A stretch of 64,000 nt of DNA, from positions 1,488,001-1,552,000 of the forward strand of contig MSED01000014.1 of NCBI GenBank assembly GCA_002099365.1, given 5' to 3'. Shown here piece after piece: positions 43,101-54,972 of the stretch. Within the stretch, counting starts at the first letter, position 1, and each line of letters opens with the position of its first letter. Made by a program: the position numbers and the translations under genes. The stretch comes from Phialophora verrucosa (taxonomy: Eukaryota > Ascomycota > Eurotiomycetes > Chaetothyriales > Herpotrichiellaceae). Below the pieces are notes generated by a model, which did not search any database, was not told the origin of the DNA, and saw only the letters and a program-made list of their open reading frames with translations.

Positions 43101-43377
43101 CAACATTCCAGCGCTGATCATATGAGTCTCTGGCTTTGTACGCCCACCTGACCCTGCGAACAGCCTCTCACTCTCCTTGCTTTGTCCCCTTCTTTCACGG
43201 GAGAGCCCTTAGGGATCGACAAGAAAGGCTAACGCGCGCTGGTCGTGCTTTGCAGATCCGACGAGCCTCGTATTCTTCAGCGTCACCTAACTTATACACT
43301 CATTTACACCCGGCTAACCACCAGTCTTTGAGAGGCTGCCGCGCATCATCGTTTCCGACACTCGCACCACAGTCGAC
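40179..43377. other. Long intergenic region (3.2 kb), right part a pyrimidine-rich leader
   Basis: No gene is supported between 40179 and about 42850. The last ~500 bp before the SUN gene (about 42880–43377) are rich in C and T with many CTTT, CTCT and CCTCT runs, as is common for leaders of strongly expressed fungal genes. The leader may hold an intron, but none can be placed with confidence. Confidence 0.45.
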
Positions 43378-44746
43378 ATGAGAATCACTTCGGTTGCCTT
43401 GACGGCAGTCACCGCCACGGCGGTTCTCGCCCAGCCTCACGTCCACAAGCATCGGCGTTTCCACGAGCATAACTTGAATGAGCGCGACGTGACCAAAACA
43501 GCGTGGGCGCCAGGCCCAACCGACTACGTGTACATGCTCAATGGAAAGGAGCTCACTGCCGAAGAGGTGTGTGAAGGTCTACAGGATAACGAGTTGAAGT
43601 TTGTGGATGGTCAAGATCCCGGTGTCTGCTCCCAGGCCGCGCCCACCAGCAGCTCCTGGGCTGCCCCCACATCGACCTCTACGGAGTCGAGTACTGCTCC
43701 GTCGAGCACCAGCACGACCTCAGCTCCCGCGGCCTCGTCCCCGTCTGCTGCCGAGTTCTACCAAACGGAATCCTCACCAGCTTGGTCCAGCCCCAGCGAC
43801 TCCGCTTCCGGCTGGGCGCCTGCTCAATCTTCCTCCGCTCCTTCTTATTCTTCTGGCGGCTCTGGTGTCAACGCGGCATTCCCTGATGGTCAACTTGATT
43901 GTAGCACTTTCCCCTCCGAGTATGGTGCCGTATCGCTCGACTACTTGGGGATGGCTGGATGGTCCGGCCTCCAAGCAGTCTCGATCGCGGGCGGGTTTGT
44001 CAACCACATTGTCACCGGTATTTCAGGCGAGTCTTGCACTGAGGGCATGATGTGCTCATATGCCTGCCCTCCCGGTTACCAAAAGTCTCAGTGGCCCTCG
44101 ACCCAGGGTGCGACGGGGCAATCCGTCGGTGGTCTCCAATGCAGTGGCGGGAAGCTCCATTTGACCAATCCTGGCCTCTCGACCAGCCTTTGCATTCCAG
44201 GTGTTGGAGGCGTTGAAGCAACCAACAGCGCCAACGCTGTTGTCGCGATTTGCCGCACAGACTACCCCGGCACTGAATCTGAGACTATCCCTGTCGAACT
44301 GCAACCTGGCGAGACAGAGCAATTGACTGTCCCGGATGCCGGCTCGTACTACCAATGGCAAGGACAGTCGACTTCTGCCCAGTACTACTTGAATCCCATC
44401 GGAACTCCTGCTTCGAAGGGTTGCCAGTGGGGTACCCCCGGTGGAAACGTCGGCAACTACGCCCCCATCAATTTCGGCGTGGGTGCCAAGGGCGGTATCA
44501 CCTGGTTGTCAATCTTCCAGAACTCTCCCACGACCAACGCCCAATACCAAGGCACTGTGGAGTTGAAGGGCAACTTGTCCGGGTCTTGCAAATACTCGAA
44601 TGGGCAGTACTGCGGCGCCAGCGGGTGTAACTCCCAAGGATGCACTGTGAGTATCCCCTATGTCCCACTTGTTTGCACCTGATACTAACATGTTTTTTTA
44701 GGTATCCGTCATCTCCGGGACTGCAACCTACGTCATCTCGAACTAG
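43378..44746 (+). CDS. SUN-family secreted cell-wall protein (Sim1/Uth1/Sun4-like, GH132)
   Basis: Two exons (43378–44646 and 44702–44746) encode 437 residues; the 55-nt intron sits 15 codons before the end, and splicing gives the C-terminus VSVISGTATYVISN. A signal peptide (first ~18 residues, ending AVLAQP) is followed by a His/Lys/Arg-rich segment, then a Ser/Thr/Pro/Ala-rich linker (about residues 85–165), likely O-glycosylated. The C-terminal ~260 residues form the SUN domain with conserved Cys, for example GESCTEGMMCSYACPPGYQKSQWP, GCQWGTPGGNVGNYAPINFG and GNLSGSCKYSNGQYCGASGC. Family members are wall-associated beta-1,3-glucan-modifying proteins needed for septation and daughter-cell separation. 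The long pyrimidine-rich leader suggests strong expression. Confidence 0.95.
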
Positions 44747-45716
44747 ATGACCATTGACAACAATACCTGTACATGTCACGATCTCATTGCTTTCTCGTCG
44801 CATACCATCGAGCCCGGCGTTGACGTCAGGTTTTCCTTGAGCATTGTATTCGTTAGAGGCTGGGAGCGTGGTGGAATCTGAGCACCGGTGGCGGTGGACG
44901 ATGTCTTTCTCGATTTGTGGTCAGGACGGGGTTGGATAGTGAAGACACTTTGAAGGGACGCAAGTGCTGCTGTTATATCTGAAAAGGGTCTCGACAGAAC
45001 CAAGACGTCTTGTCCGAAATGTTGGATCACACCAGGTTGGTTATTTGCGCAACTCCAAGGCAAAATGGTATTTTACCGGTCGTCCAGCATTGGACATGAA
45101 ATGGAGATGATCTTGTTCGTTGGTGTCGTGTCCCGTTGTAGGAGGCAGTTGACCGCTCTGTTCTCGACCACGGAAAGCAATGTCGTATCACCATACCGAG
45201 TACTCAGCCATCAATGCCGGACAGCGCGATCAAAGGCCTCTGTTTTCTTCTTTCCTCGTGTGAACCCAACGTGAGATCATCTGCGAGACATGACATGCGA
45301 AATATGCCATTGCGAGATCGTGAGTCGGGTTCCATTTACATACCACCTAGTGGCACGGGCAGCACGGGTGAAGGGGAAATTATACTCGGTACCCTATACT
45401 CTATGCCCCATGCTCCATGCTGTCTCTCTTCACTTCTACCATAAGGAGTATCGAGTACGGAGTTACAGTACCACACACGCACGTACGCATTTATCAACCA
45501 GTACTACTATGCACATGCACTCAACATGTGTCTTGCGCAGCCTGCCTACTCAGATCTCCTACAGTATATAGGGAGTACGTGGGAGTACTAACTTTTGTAC
45601 CTCGTACTGGGCACTGAGGATCCATCGTCGTCATGCTTCCTCCTCTAGGTACGAGGTACAGTAGTGAGCAATTGACTCCGTAAGCAAGTATCTCGTCCTC
45701 CGTCGAGGCTCTATCG

Positions 45717-45830
45717 TTCATTCTTTTTATCTTTATTCTTTATTCTTTGTCCGTCGTGTACAAGGATGTAGTACAGTTCATTCTTTTTTCTTTTATTCTT
45801 TGTCTCGTCGTGTACAAGATTGTAGTGCAG
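45717..45830. repeat. Tandem duplication of a ~54–60 bp T-rich unit
   Basis: Copy 1 spans 45717–45776 and copy 2 45777–45830. Both start TTCATTCTTTTT, contain TTATTCTTTGTC and end CGTCGTGTACAAG-TGTAGT-CAG. The second copy lacks about six T-rich bases. Confidence 0.85.
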
Positions 45831-46012
45831 TGCTGTGCAGTGCAGTGCTGTCGATCGGTCTGTCGGACGAGTCCATATTTATGAAGGCACAGTACTCCAT
45901 GCGTGTACGTGTATGTATGCATGAATGTATGTATGATGGCGCCTCGATTGCTCTAGAAAGCGGAGGTGAGACCTGATCCATCGGGTCCGTCCTCGGTATT
46001 TATGTAGTCAGA

Positions 46013-46050
46013 GCATTGCATTGCATTGCATTGCATTGCGTTGCGTTGCG
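46013..46050. repeat. GCATT/GCGTT pentanucleotide repeat
   Basis: About five GCATT units followed by two GCGTT units, in the 3' flank of the beta-galactosidase gene. Confidence 0.85.
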
Positions 46051-46143
46051 CTCGCTTGCATTGTTGGTATGAACACTTTTATCTCCCTCTCCCTCTCCTC
46101 TCCCTCTCGCTCTCCCTCTCTCTCTCTCGCTCACGCTCACTCG

Positions 46144-49100
46144 CTACAACACCTCCAACGTCAAAGTCCATTCCCTCTCTCTGGTGAAGACCTGATCCCT
46201 CTCCTCCGTGCTTGGACCACACGCCCCGGTCCCCACGCCCGCAACATCGGCATCGACGCGCCAGAGGGCGCCTTTGCGGCGCTTCCCGCGCTCGAGCAAG
46301 TCGCATGGGTGGGCGGCCGTTTCGACCGTGTATGCATCGTACAGTTGCGTCGAGAATTGCATGGTCGGACGGTCTGTGGCATGCGGGCCGGGGGTGTAGC
46401 TTGCTCGTAGGACCGGTACGGGTACGGGTACGGGTACTGATGATGATGGGATTGAGATGGCGGTTGCGTCACTTGCCGCGTGAGAGCCGCTGTCTTTTCC
46501 ATCACCACCACCACCACCACTACTCGGATCCGAATCCTTCTCCAAATTCCTGGGCTCGGAAGCCGAAACAGAACACCATCGCGTGTCACTCCGGTTCCCG
46601 TTCTCCTGGGGAACATCGTATCGCTCTTGCATGTCCGCGATGCTGCTAGACCAGATCCCCACGTGCTGGGAGAGGTGCTTGTCATTGTAGCTCTCGAGGG
46701 GCCCGCGACCGAACCATTTGACGTGCGTGTAGGACGGGGAAAGTTGGATGTTGTGCCCTATCCGGGGCAGGTTGGGTGGGAACGTGCCGTGCGGGTGAAT
46801 ATGGGTGTGGACTTCCATGACAACTCCTGAGTTGGAGACGTGGTCGTTGGAGGAGGACGAGAAGGACGATGGGTGCTGCGCCGTGTGGAACGTGTAGGTC
46901 GTGGTGGTGTCGAAGTGCCAGGCTAGACTGGGTGGTGCGAGGGCATGTTCCGCGCGGATTGTTATTGTCCTGGCTTTGGTCATCACGTTCTCTCCAGTTC
47001 TTGACGTTGGGTTCGCATCCGTGTAAGCTGCTGCAGTCTTTAAGCGGCTCGTCATTAGGTGCAGTCCGTAGCGTTTCCACTGGCCCGTCTGCCATGCCGT
47101 ATCGTTGTCCGTGGGGGGACGCCAGAAGTCCAATGCGAAGAGTGGAGACGGGGAGGCGGGATTGTGGCTTGCAACGCGCGTGTCGACTAGGACGGGGTGG
47201 CTGTTGTGCGTAAAGGAGGAAATGTAGCCCCTGGTGCGGTCGAACGTTATCGTCGTGGACGGAGTGGTGATAGTGAAGGCCAAACGACTTGCCTCGAGGG
47301 TGAGCGAGGAGGACGACGAGCTGGCTGCCGAGTGTGAAGTTGGGTGCTGGGAGGGGTTGCCCGTGCGCGCTTTCGACAGCTGGGTCTGATACCACGCGAC
47401 TGTATGCCCGGCTTGGGCCCATGGCTTGTCTTCCTTCTGGCGGAACGTGACCAGTAACCAGCAGTTGTCGAAATCGTTGTTCTTGAACTTGAGGACCTCG
47501 TCTTCCGGCAACTGTGTCCTGCCCTCCGTGCCTGGCCAGATTGAAGGGAGGATCAGCTCACCGGCTGAGAGTAGCCGAGACCTGTTCGTAAGCCTGGTTA
47601 GTGAAGCTGTCTTTAGAATTAGGCACGGCTCGAAAGTGAAACGTACTCTGGTCCAAGACTCTGGACGGTAAATTCTGCCTTAACATGTTCCAGCCCGACG
47701 AAATCGTAATGGTTGTGCAGGACAAGCTCGTCCCCGTCCAGCCTCGCCGCAATCGGTTCAAACGCCTTTTTCAACTCGACGAGACCTCGCGTGGGCGTAT
47801 GGTCACTATGGCACAGTCCGTCCATGACAAATGTTCCGTCATTAGGCACGTCTCCGAAGTCCCCTCCGTAGGCATAGTATTCCTTGCCGTCTGGGTCTTC
47901 CTTCCACAGACCATGGTTGGCCCATTCCCAGATGAAACCCCCTTGAAGGCGCCTGTGGGTGCGGAACAAGTCTTGGTAGTGCTGCAGGAGGCCTGGCCCG
48001 TTCCCCATCGCATGAGCATATTCGCAGAGGATGATTGGCTTCGTGAACTTGTCGCCCTCGGCTTCAGCTTCTTTCTTCAGGTCTGCTGGGGAGGTATACA
48101 TGTGAGAGATCATGTCTGTGGTGTGAGCCTGACCGTCTGGTTCGTAATGTATCAGACGACCTGGATCTCGCTGTTTGGCCCACTTCGACATCGCAGCGTG
48201 GTTGCAGCCGTAGAAGGCCTCGTTCCCGAGAGACCAGATGATGACGCTCGGATGATTTTTGTCCCGCTCAACGAGCTGATGCATCCGGTCGAGGTAGGCA
48301 GATTCCCACTCTGGGTTATCGGACGTGTAGCTGGCGGCATCCTTGGATGTCCGGGCCGCCTTCTCGTCATAGCTCAGGCCTTCGAGGTTTAGGTTGGCGG
48401 CTGCTGCGGCGTCAAAGCCGTGGCACTCAAGATCTGCCTCGTCAATAACCCAGAGGCCTAATTCGTCACAGAGACCCGGCAAACTGGGATGGGATGGGTA
48501 GTGCGAACATCGCACTGCGTTGATATTGTGTGCTTTCATTTGTTGCAGGTCACGCCGGACCCAGTCGAGCGATATGGCGCGCCCGAGGCGGGGATGGTTG
48601 TCGTGACGGTTAGACCCTTGGAAGAGTATTCGCTTGCCATTTACGCAGATATTACCGTTCATCAGCTCGACAGCGCGGAAACCAACGTGGTGCCGGATAT
48701 TCTGGATCGGATTACTCCCATGATGACCTGAAAAGAGGGACGCTTTCAACTCGTACAAATACGGCGTCTCTGCCGTCCATTTATGGGGATCGTCGACTTT
48801 GATTGAGCGGTCGTATCTGGTAGTCTTCGCCGGAACTTCGATGCGCTCGTCCCTGTGAACGATATTGCCGTCGTTGTCCTTCAGCTCAAAGGATATGAAG
48901 CTGTCGTCCATGAGCGCGAGGTCAAGTCTGATATTCAGCTTCGCATCCTCGTAATTCTCGTCCAAAAGCGTTCTGACGAAGAAATCGTCAATCCGCGCCC
49001 GACCCGGGAACGCGATAAGATGGACATCGCGAAAGATGCCCGAGAGCCACCATTGGTCTTGATCTTCGATATAGCTTCCCGAACACCATTGAAGCACCTG

Positions 49101-49691
49101 GACTGCCACATAGTTGGGCTTGTCCCGAAGCACAAATTTCGTGACGTCGAATTCTGCAGGATTTCTGCTCCCTTGGGAGTAGCCTACCTCTGTGCCGTTC
49201 AGCCACAAGTAGAATGCGCTGTCTACTCCGTCGAATCTTAGCCTGATCTGGGTCGACTCGTCCCATGCCGAGGGCACCTTGAAGCTGCGGTGGTAGGTCC
49301 CCGTTGGATTTTCCGTGGGTACATGCGGTGGGCAGACCGGGAAAGGATAAACGATGTTCGTATAATGAGGCCTGCCATAACCTTGGAGTTGCCAATGTCC
49401 TGGGACGTCTATGGCCGCCCAGGTATCGTTTGCAGTCTCCGGCTCGGTCGCAGGCCGCGTGCTCAGCACACGGCCGTCGGGTGCTTCCTGAGGACTTGAA
49501 GAGTAGGCGAACATCCATTTTCCATTCAGACAGATCGAAGAGTCTGGAATGAAGTACGAGCGAGGAGGCAGACGGTTTTTCTGGAAGATTTTCTCGTTGC
49601 ACCATTCCGGAGAGGACTGGCTACGTTGAGATAAAAGTCCAACAGTCCTCTCCATGGCAGATTCTTCCGTGCCGGTGCTCACCAACTGCAT
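46144..49691 (-). CDS. Beta-galactosidase, GH2 LacZ-type
   Basis: Two exons (49691–47647 and 47593–46144) with a 53-nt phase-2 intron encode 1164 residues, close to the usual length of LacZ-type enzymes plus an insert. Domains in order: N-terminal sugar-binding domain (LNGKWMFAYS, VPGHWQLQGYG, GTYHRSF), immunoglobulin-like domain, the TIM-barrel catalytic domain with FQGSNRHDNHP, acid/base Glu in IIWSLGNEAFYG and nucleophile Glu in PIILCEYAHAMGN, a linker domain and the C-terminal Bgal_small_N domain (WFGRGPLESYNDKH, VPQENGNRSD). The enzyme hydrolyses terminal beta-galactosides such as lactose. No signal peptide is seen, so it is probably intracellular. Between residues ~1042 and ~1085 the C-terminal domain carries a low-complexity Ser/Gly/Val-Pro insert. 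The ATG at 49691 was chosen as the first; a second ATG at 49655 is possible. Confidence 0.93.
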
Positions 49692-51801
49692 TTCCACTCA
49701 GTGCGGTATGTTTATCGCAAATTACCAACCAAGGCCTGCGGCATTCGAGCACGGCACTAGCGGTAACCTGCCGTCGAATTCGATTCAAGACTCATGGCGA
49801 GGCCAGGCCAATCGGTTATTTCGAATATGGCAATGACACAAACAGCGACCTCATGGGACCATGAGATTCGCAAACTTGTCACGACTGGTAATGGGTTGTT
49901 TCAACATGAAACGGGAACGAGCTTGACAACAATGCGGGGGGTTTGACGAGGCCACGCAAGGCTGAATATCCGGCAATGTTTCCTTTCTAGTTGACGAGGC
50001 TGTCTTGACAGTTTCCCCAGACCATTCAGACAGGCTCCTCGTACAAGTAGCCGTTTGCCGGCCTTGCAATTGTATGTTCTAAACTGTTCATACGCACGGG
50101 CTCTGCTCTAGTGCCAGAATCAATCCCTGATGCATTTGCCCCGAGCACGGTGTCGGATTGCCCTTGGTCGAAAACGGCACCTCTGCGCTTCAGTGAAGCT
50201 CCTGTCTGTATCTGCCGATATTACCAGCAACAAGGGCGACACGAAAAGATCGAAGATGAGGACGGCAATATGCATGTCAAAATACAGCGGACTCACTGAG
50301 AGCAAGGTTTCTCCGGGCTAACTCTAGCCTCATGCATCAGACATCCATGGTATCGTCACTGATCGCTGGGGTCGATACCAGCAAGGAGTCAGAGAGGACC
50401 GAAGGTCCATAGAGGATTTCAATGCGTGTATCCCGCCATTTCCGTCGATGCTCAGAAGTTCACGACCACTGACAATTGCCCCGCTTTTCAGCGAACTTGT
50501 TGAACACGAGGTACATCAAGTGATTTTGCTGCGGCTGCCTCCCTCGAAACCCATACTGGTGTACCAATTTAGGCCCGTGGACCCCGTCCTCGTTCAAGTC
50601 AGAAGTTAGGTATTACTAAAGTTCTGCAGATCCTCCAGATCCTCTTGCTTGTGATCACGTAGTTTCTCCCAATCGAATCGCTTCCCTCCCCAAAAGGTTC
50701 ATCTTCGCCATCAGGTCTCAAGCTCACACCTGTTGCACTTGGACAATGTGATTGTTCCTACTCGTACCAGTCGCTTGTAAGAACTGTGAATTGATTGGCA
50801 CAAGTGAAGTTCACCGTCGTTTAGCATGCGCGCGCGCGGAGAAAGGCGGATTTCCTGGGCTGTACCGCAGTCGACCTCTCCAGCTGTTGGTAGAAGCGCT
50901 TCGAACCTCAGACACACCAGACATATCGGATGACTACTTGCTGGGTACTCGTAAGCCAAGTCGAGAAGAGCTCGTGTTGACCGTAGTTCTTCCACGAATC
51001 CGTCATGGAAAAGCCTGCTGCGCAGGTTAAAGCTCTCAAAGTCGTTCCGCCATGTTGCGGACGCTTGACCCTAGCCTGCAGTCGGCCTGGCATTTGCCGC
51101 CAGTGACCGATAATCTTGGCTGCTCCCTGCAGAGCAGATTTCGGTGAGCATCTGCAAAACGTAGTCCCCGAAGAGGTAAAGAGTGAAATGCATGACCCCA
51201 GTCAGGACTAGTGGGACATGGTCAAGCACCAGAAACGGTTGTGGGAATTCACCTAGAAGTCATGAATGAAGTTTGGCTGACGTCAAAGTGAAGGCTGGCT
51301 GAAACACCCCAGCATTTTGGCATTGCTATTGTGGGAAGAAAGGAAACAAGAGTTGGTCAGGCTTGGGTTGACGACTTCGTGATGTCAACCTTTGAAAAGA
51401 AAGGAAACAAGAGTTACTTCAGGCTTGGGTTGATGACTTCGTGATGTCAACCTTTGGGGAGCTGCAGCATCGGGAGGTGATCTTTCCAGGTCACTGTCTT
51501 GTGTCCTCGTAAGCGCGCGTCGGTAGACAACATTTCAGGCATGGCAAGCGTCGATCAAAACGGTGGCATTCGAGATGGCTCTGAGCGATCAGTGAGCGGC
51601 AAACGTGAAACAAGCAACAGACAAGGGTTACATTTTAGGGGTCGTTTGATCCGCCGTTTTGCCAAGTAAGTTCTCCGAGATTTTCCGACGGCAACAACTC
51701 GGTCACTTCTGCCTCGAAGATCACCAGCATATCGTCAAGCAACCACTTGTTTGATTATTGATTGACGCATCTACGCACGGGCGACCGCTCCTGTCTGCTT
51801 C
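49692..51801. other. Intergenic (2.1 kb) with a tandem repeat
   Basis: Divergent region between the beta-galactosidase and SET-domain genes. Short motif-free frames only. Contains a 61-bp tandem duplication at 51337–51458. Confidence 0.5.
51337..51458. repeat. 61-bp tandem duplication with internal inverted repeat
   Basis: Two ~61-bp copies (51337–51397 and 51398–51458) share AGAAAGGAAACAAGAGTT, CAGGCTTGGGTTGA and GACTTCGTGATGTCAACCTTTG. Each contains GGTTGAC…GTCAACC arms (7-bp stem, ~11-nt loop) able to form a hairpin. Copy 2 changes the last stem C to T, which would still pair as G·U in RNA. The repeat lies 340–470 bp before the SET gene start. Confidence 0.85.
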
Positions 51802-53394
51802 ATGACAATGAGACATGCCTGCTTACCGCTTCAGAACCTGCGCGCGTGGTCTCACTTCAACGATGTCAGGCTTTTTGAAGCTTCAATCGAGCCCCGCATC
51901 ATTGGCGAGGATGGCAACGACAAGGGTGGCGGGTTGCAAGCCAACGCCGAGCATGGCCCGGGGAAACCCTTCGTTGCAGTGCCACTAGACCTGGTACTGT
52001 CAAAGGAGAGAGTTGAGCAATGTGCAAAAGCAGACCAACATCTGAAGATATTGATCGAAGCTGCTCCTTCCTTGTTCAAGGTAGGTTGCAGGCGGTGGCA
52101 GCTCTGAAATCCCTCTCAGGTAGGTGCTGCACGATAGACTGACCATTACAATTCCATGGCAGACTCCGCGCACGGCAGTTCTTTTATTCCTTGTCTACCA
52201 GATGACCATCAACAGCCCAGATTGTCAGGGCCATGGCTTGGGAGTTAGCAATCCTTTCGCGGACTATGTGAAAATGCTGCCCCAAGAAATCCTCCTTCCC
52301 ACCTTTTACACACCGGAAGAAAGGGACTTGCTCACGGGGACGTCTCTCTCAGACGCGCTTGATCAGAAAATGATCAGCTTGGAACGCGAATTTGACAGTC
52401 TGAAAGCCTTCACAGCCAATATTCCTTGGTGCCAGAAAATTTGGTGGGACGATTGCACGGGCGTTTTCTCACTTGAAGACTGGAAACTTGCGGACGCAAT
52501 GTATCGCTCTCGTGCACTCGAACTACCGCGCGGCGTCGGCGTGGGAATGGTCCCCGTGGTGGACATGGCGAACCATGCCTCCGACGACCGGTATAATGCT
52601 AGATTCGAGGTTGATGAAGAAACAGAATCGGTGTTGCTGGTCGCTCGAGACGACAGGATTGTCAAACAAGGAGATGAAATCACCATCATGTATGGTTGCG
52701 GCGGCGCATGTGAGATGATTTTCTCATATGGCTTTCTGGAGGAGCACGCGAGCAGCGCAAGGGAGATGTTCCTTGGTTTGTCTATCCCAACCGACGATCC
52801 ACTACGTGTTGCGAAGATCCGATTTGCTCAAGAAGCCCCTGGTGTCCGCATATATGTTGATGACTCAAATCAGGTACACTGGGAAAGTACTTTCGTCTGG
52901 TGGGCCTGCGTCAACCAGGAAGACGGTCTAGACTTCCGAGTGGAGCGAACAATCGACGGAGACATGGAGCTCAAGGCTCTATGGAAGGACAAAGAGCTTA
53001 ATGCAGGGACGTTACAGTCAAGCCTGGTGGATGATCGCCTCCGAGATGTCTTCGCTCTGCGTGCGGTAGTCATGATTCAGCAAACGATCGAGCAGCAAGG
53101 GACGAAGCTCGCTGCTAGTGAAGATGGCTTCGAGGACACCCTCGTCGGCAATCAAGTCAGAGCCCCTGTCTATCAAACAATCGGGAGACTTCGGACCCTG
53201 GAAATCGAGCTCCTTGCTCGAGCGTATGAGATGCTCGAGACAGAGGTGAGTTGTAGCGAAATCCCCACGGCACCTTCCTAACCGCTGTACAGAAGGCAAC
53301 CCTCCTGGAATCCAGTGTAGTCCGCGAATACCTGGGAAATGGGCAGCCTCAAACACCTGACCCCACCGGAGAAACCCCAGAAGATTTCTCGTGA
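51802..53394 (+). CDS. SET-domain protein lysine methyltransferase (Rubisco-LSMT/SETD6-like)
   Basis: Three exons (51802–52080, 52163–53245, 53293–53394), all phase 0, encode 487 residues. The N-terminal exon has LQNLRAWSHFNDVRLF and GGGLQAN, matching the start of SET-I-type proteins. The catalytic core shows VPVVDMANHASDD (the NH of the RFxNHS motif, here ANHA) and the tyrosine motif QGDEITIMYGCGG. The FSYGFLEEH segment and the C-terminal helical region resemble the Rubs-subst-binding half of LSMT/SETD6-type enzymes. They methylate lysines on non-histone proteins (for example ribosomal proteins or translation factors) using SAM; the substrate here is unknown. The start at 51802 fits the family's usual N-terminus; a second ATG lies two codons later. 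Confidence 0.88.
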
Positions 53395-54972
53395 GAACAG
53401 ATTTATGATACAGACATAAAACGGGATGAGATACAGGGAAAGCCTTGTCTAGCTCCCCAAAGTGCATCCAAGTCTTCACGGATAAGATCGGAGCCCGTGT
53501 CCGAGTGGTGTGAGAGGCGGAATGGAAAGCACAAATTTAGACATTGCTGCGTACATATGGTGCCATACCTAGTGGGCTGACGCATCCCTCGCATCCCATC
53601 TCTATTATCGGAACCCTAACCACCGCCCCTCCCTCCTTTTTTCGACGAGTAAATTCAGCTCTCGTAATGGTGCTAGTCACCATGTGCTTGTTTCAGCGTT
53701 CCGCAGTCTTCCGTTCGTCGTTGCCCCCTGATTGCAGAACTTATGCAACGTCGGAGACAGTGTGAGGTACTTGTGTCGATAAGGAAGATTTCTGACGGGG
53801 TTGTCTTTGATGTCACGAACCAAGGACAACCAAGCCGTGGCGCCAGATACTTGGGTACGCGATCGTCGGTATTGCATTGCATGAGCGACCGCAGCGGTTC
53901 CGCCCCCAGACTGTGACCACTGGGCATGTTAAGCGACAAATGTAGCAATGCTCGATTGCGTTGGATTTCGAGATACTCGAGGCCTCTGGCATTCCATTCA
54001 TTCGTCTCGAGGGCCCAACCCTTCTCGGCGGCGAATGCTCGGGTGGATGGAAGCATGACGGACGGCGCACTGTAATTGGCGGATAAGGCGTGCGGAAGCG
54101 TAGCTGCATCGAAGAGGTCGACTCGAAACGACATTATTCGCTCTCTCCCATTTGCCGATCTAGCTGTGGAGTCTTACCGCCGTGCAGGTTTGCGGGGGAA
54201 TGGAACCGGACTGGAAGAAGGAAAGTGCCATGGCCTCGTGAAGCACCGTTGAAGAGGTTCGAGGAGATTCAGCAAGTCGGAAAGCTCAGCTTAGGTCGGA
54301 GGATGGTGGTCAACATGACATTACGGAGGGTGCCATTCTGTGATGTTCTTCGGAGAGAGCTAAGGCCGCCCGCTAGTCCCCAGCAGGCTACCCTAAGCAG
54401 AGGCTTGCAGGTCTCGGGGTCCTCAACAAACTGGCTCTGGCACCCCGCGCTGTTCGTTCCGCAAGAATCTTCAGTCCCCAGGCCCCAGGCCGCCCCGCCC
54501 ACAGCCGCCCACAAACTGCGCTGCGGCCGTGATTTCTCCCCAGGGTCGATCCAAGACAATTTTGTCCGAATGATTCCTCACTGCATCAAAACGCCATTCA
54601 GACCACCTTCGAGTCCAGGCTCGACGTATGCTTCCCGCAGACGGTTCTGCAAATCCTTAGTTCATCCACCCCCTGCAAACACTAGGCTCCCGCTCCCTGG
54701 CCACTTGCAAGGCCTGTCATCTCTGCCGCGTCCACTCGACCCTTCCAATCGACATCCGCGTCGCCCTGATCTCGTCAAGGGATCTCCAGAGTGGCATGTT
54801 GTCATAAGCCCTGATAAAATCCTGCATCTGCTCATCCTTCCCCAGAAGTTCTGGACCTTTTCCTAAACGACTACTTCTGAAAACTCCACTAGACTGCGAC
54901 CACGAACCCGTTGTGCCTTCATATACATGTGCCATTTCTACAATATACCTCCAAGATCATACAGTTGCCAAT
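53395..54972. other. Intergenic (1.6 kb), no supported gene
   Basis: A 153-codon minus-strand frame (53673–54134, ATG start) and an overlapping 258-codon plus-strand frame (54090–54866) lack recognisable motifs; neither is called as a gene. The right end must hold the FacB/Cat8 promoter and leader. Confidence 0.4.

Larger units (their letters stand above)
44747..46143. other. Intergenic between convergent SUN and beta-galactosidase genes
   Basis: About 1.4 kb with many GTAC and TACTCGG-type short motifs, a ~57-bp tandem duplication (45717–45830), a pentanucleotide repeat (46013–46050) and a CCCTCT-rich tract (46082–46145). No gene is supported. Confidence 0.5.

Noticed and set aside
53673..54134. 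153-codon minus-strand frame between SET and FacB genes
   Set aside because: Starts with ATG but shows no domain or splice continuation, and a frame on the other strand overlaps its start. Cannot be told from chance.
54090..54866. 258-codon plus-strand frame upstream of FacB
   Set aside because: No recognised motif; lies in the expected FacB promoter/leader; Pro/Arg-rich composition is typical of a chance frame in GC-rich DNA.
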